Shown here one piece after another: positions 63,452 to 64,000 of a stretch of 64,000 nt of DNA. Location: positions 1,194,360 to 1,258,359 of the forward strand of contig NZ_KQ034046.1 in assembly GCF_000970855.1 (NCBI RefSeq). The letters are read 5' to 3'. The first letter of the stretch is position 1, and each line of letters begins with the position of its first letter. A program made the translations under genes and the position numbers. The DNA comes from Lactobacillus helsingborgensis (lineage in GTDB: Bacteria; Bacillota; Bacilli; Lactobacillales; Lactobacillaceae). Below the pieces are notes generated by a model that was not told where the DNA came from, did no database searches, and was given only the letters and a program-made list of their open reading frames with translations.

Positions 63452-64000
63452 CTACACTAAATAAATTTGACGCATCTTATCTTTAAAATCAGCTGGTAAA
63501 TTCAGTCCGTGCATAAGATAATTGTCAAAATCACCAAAGTTGCGCTTGATAGTAGCAAAATATCTTTCTAAATAAGCCTTTTTTACGGTCAGTGCAACCG
63601 CAACCTCATCTAGCTGCGCACTAGTTAAATGATCTTGCAAGTAGTCTAAAATTTCTTGATTTTCTTGTTTACGTGCCGGAATAGTTTCAAGGTAGTCCGC
63701 ATAAATTTCCTCATCACTGACTCCTAAAGTTTTTAATATGAGAGCTGCTGCTACGCCAGTCCTGTCCTTGCCCGCAAAACAGTGAAATGCTGTTGGAGTG
63801 GGATCATTGATTAAAGTCAATAAAAATTGCCGATAACCCGTTTGTGCAGACTTCTCCATTACCAGTTCTTCATAAGTAGTTAACATATCTTCTTCCGCAC
63901 TATAACTACCAGAAATGATTGTTTCCACACTGGCTTGGTTAACTTGAGCATCCTTTAGCACATCAATTACCACGTAGTCTAGACCTGACCACAAGAAATC
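63452..64000 (-). CDS. Protein-tyrosine/serine phosphatase, truncated at window edge
   Basis: The frame is open to base 64000, so the N-terminus lies outside the window and at least 182 residues are seen. The active-site loop HCFAGKDRTGVAAALIL carries the nucleophilic Cys and the Arg of the CX5R signature (here HCxxGKDRTG), as in the Y-phosphatase-3 family of lactobacilli and listeriae (LipA-like). These enzymes may dephosphorylate proteins or phosphoinositides. The C-terminal helical part (about 100-180) is complete. An internal TTG at 63994 is not a likely start. Confidence 0.88.
   Translation of the reverse strand, partial: DFLWSGLDYVVIDVLKDAQVNQASVETIISGSYSAEEDMLTTYEELVMEKSAQTGYRQFLLTLINDPTPTAFHCFAGKDRTGVAAALILKTLGVSDEEIYADYLETIPARKQENQEILDYLQDHLTSAQLDEVAVALTVKKAYLERYFATIKRNFGDFDNYLMHGLNLPADFKDKMRQIYLV

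Noticed and set aside
63992-63994. TTG as start codon of the tyrosine phosphatase
   Set aside because: The frame stays open to the window edge and the phosphatase domain would be cut, so it is an internal Leu.
1-64000. Possible mobile elements, prophage, CRISPR or toxin-antitoxin genes
   Set aside because: No transposase, integrase, repeat-spacer array or paired small toxin-like frames were seen; gene content is syntenic core.

Overview
The window is an AT-rich (roughly 37-38% G+C by eye), densely coded chromosomal segment of a low-GC Gram-positive. Four tRNA-controlled T-box leaders, the DnaB/DnaI helicase loaders, EcsAB, PrsA, YhaM/YhaN/YhaO, a short lactobacillus-type ArgRS, a proline iminopeptidase and no sporulation genes point to the genus Lactobacillus in the strict sense. 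I cannot name the species. Almost everything looks like stable core genome. I see no insertion sequence, prophage, CRISPR array, rRNA operon, plasmid gene or defence island.

Layout. 1-5040: N-acetylglucosamine kinase, greA and T-box-controlled pheST. 5300-8000: a cysteine-rich HxlR repressor, an rRNA methyltransferase, acylphosphatase and YidC. 8005-10273: an ArlRS-like two-component system. 10411-15373: the yqeG-yqeH-nadD-yqeK-rsfS-tmcAL-yceD operon for ribosome assembly, NAD and tRNA modification. 15480-16800: infC-rpmI-rplT with its leader. 16826-19701: a polar amino acid ABC importer. 19887-28989: thrS (T-box), dnaI, dnaB, nrdR, coaE, mutM and polA. 29159-34245: murC and the ecsA-ecsB-trmB-thioredoxin-ytpR operon. 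34336-36132: hit, a YtxH-like protein and prsA. 36247-43350: pbp1A, a YlbF-family gene, yhaO, yhaN and yhaM. 43433-51810: a pseudouridine synthase followed by peptide and ester hydrolases, an orphan peptide-binding lipoprotein, an aldo/keto reductase and fructose-bisphosphate aldolase. 51909-56850: argS (T-box), then ldt, nnrD and dacA for cell wall and NADPH repair, and tRNA-Leu(CAG). 57179-64000: PspC, a MurJ-type flippase, leuS (T-box), a PAP2 phosphatase, a cupin and a truncated tyrosine phosphatase.

How the genes work together. The theme is translation and growth: four aminoacyl-tRNA synthetase loci each sense their own uncharged tRNA, and most other genes serve ribosome assembly, replication start, repair, or wall synthesis. 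Several wall genes (murC, pbp1A, dacA, ldt, the flippase) cover precursor synthesis through cross-linking.

No wholly new multi-gene system stands out. The points most worth a second look are: a ThrRS whose editing site has lost all four catalytic or metal-type residues; a Rad50-like ATPase (YhaN) with a membrane hairpin where a zinc hook would sit, inside a pbp1A-led operon; a MerR-type 19-bp-spacer promoter before the aldo/keto reductase with no regulator nearby; a near-consensus cre box upstream of the fba promoter; a palindrome over the promoter of the six-cysteine HxlR gene; and ribosome-binding-site spacing that favours an AUU start for infC.
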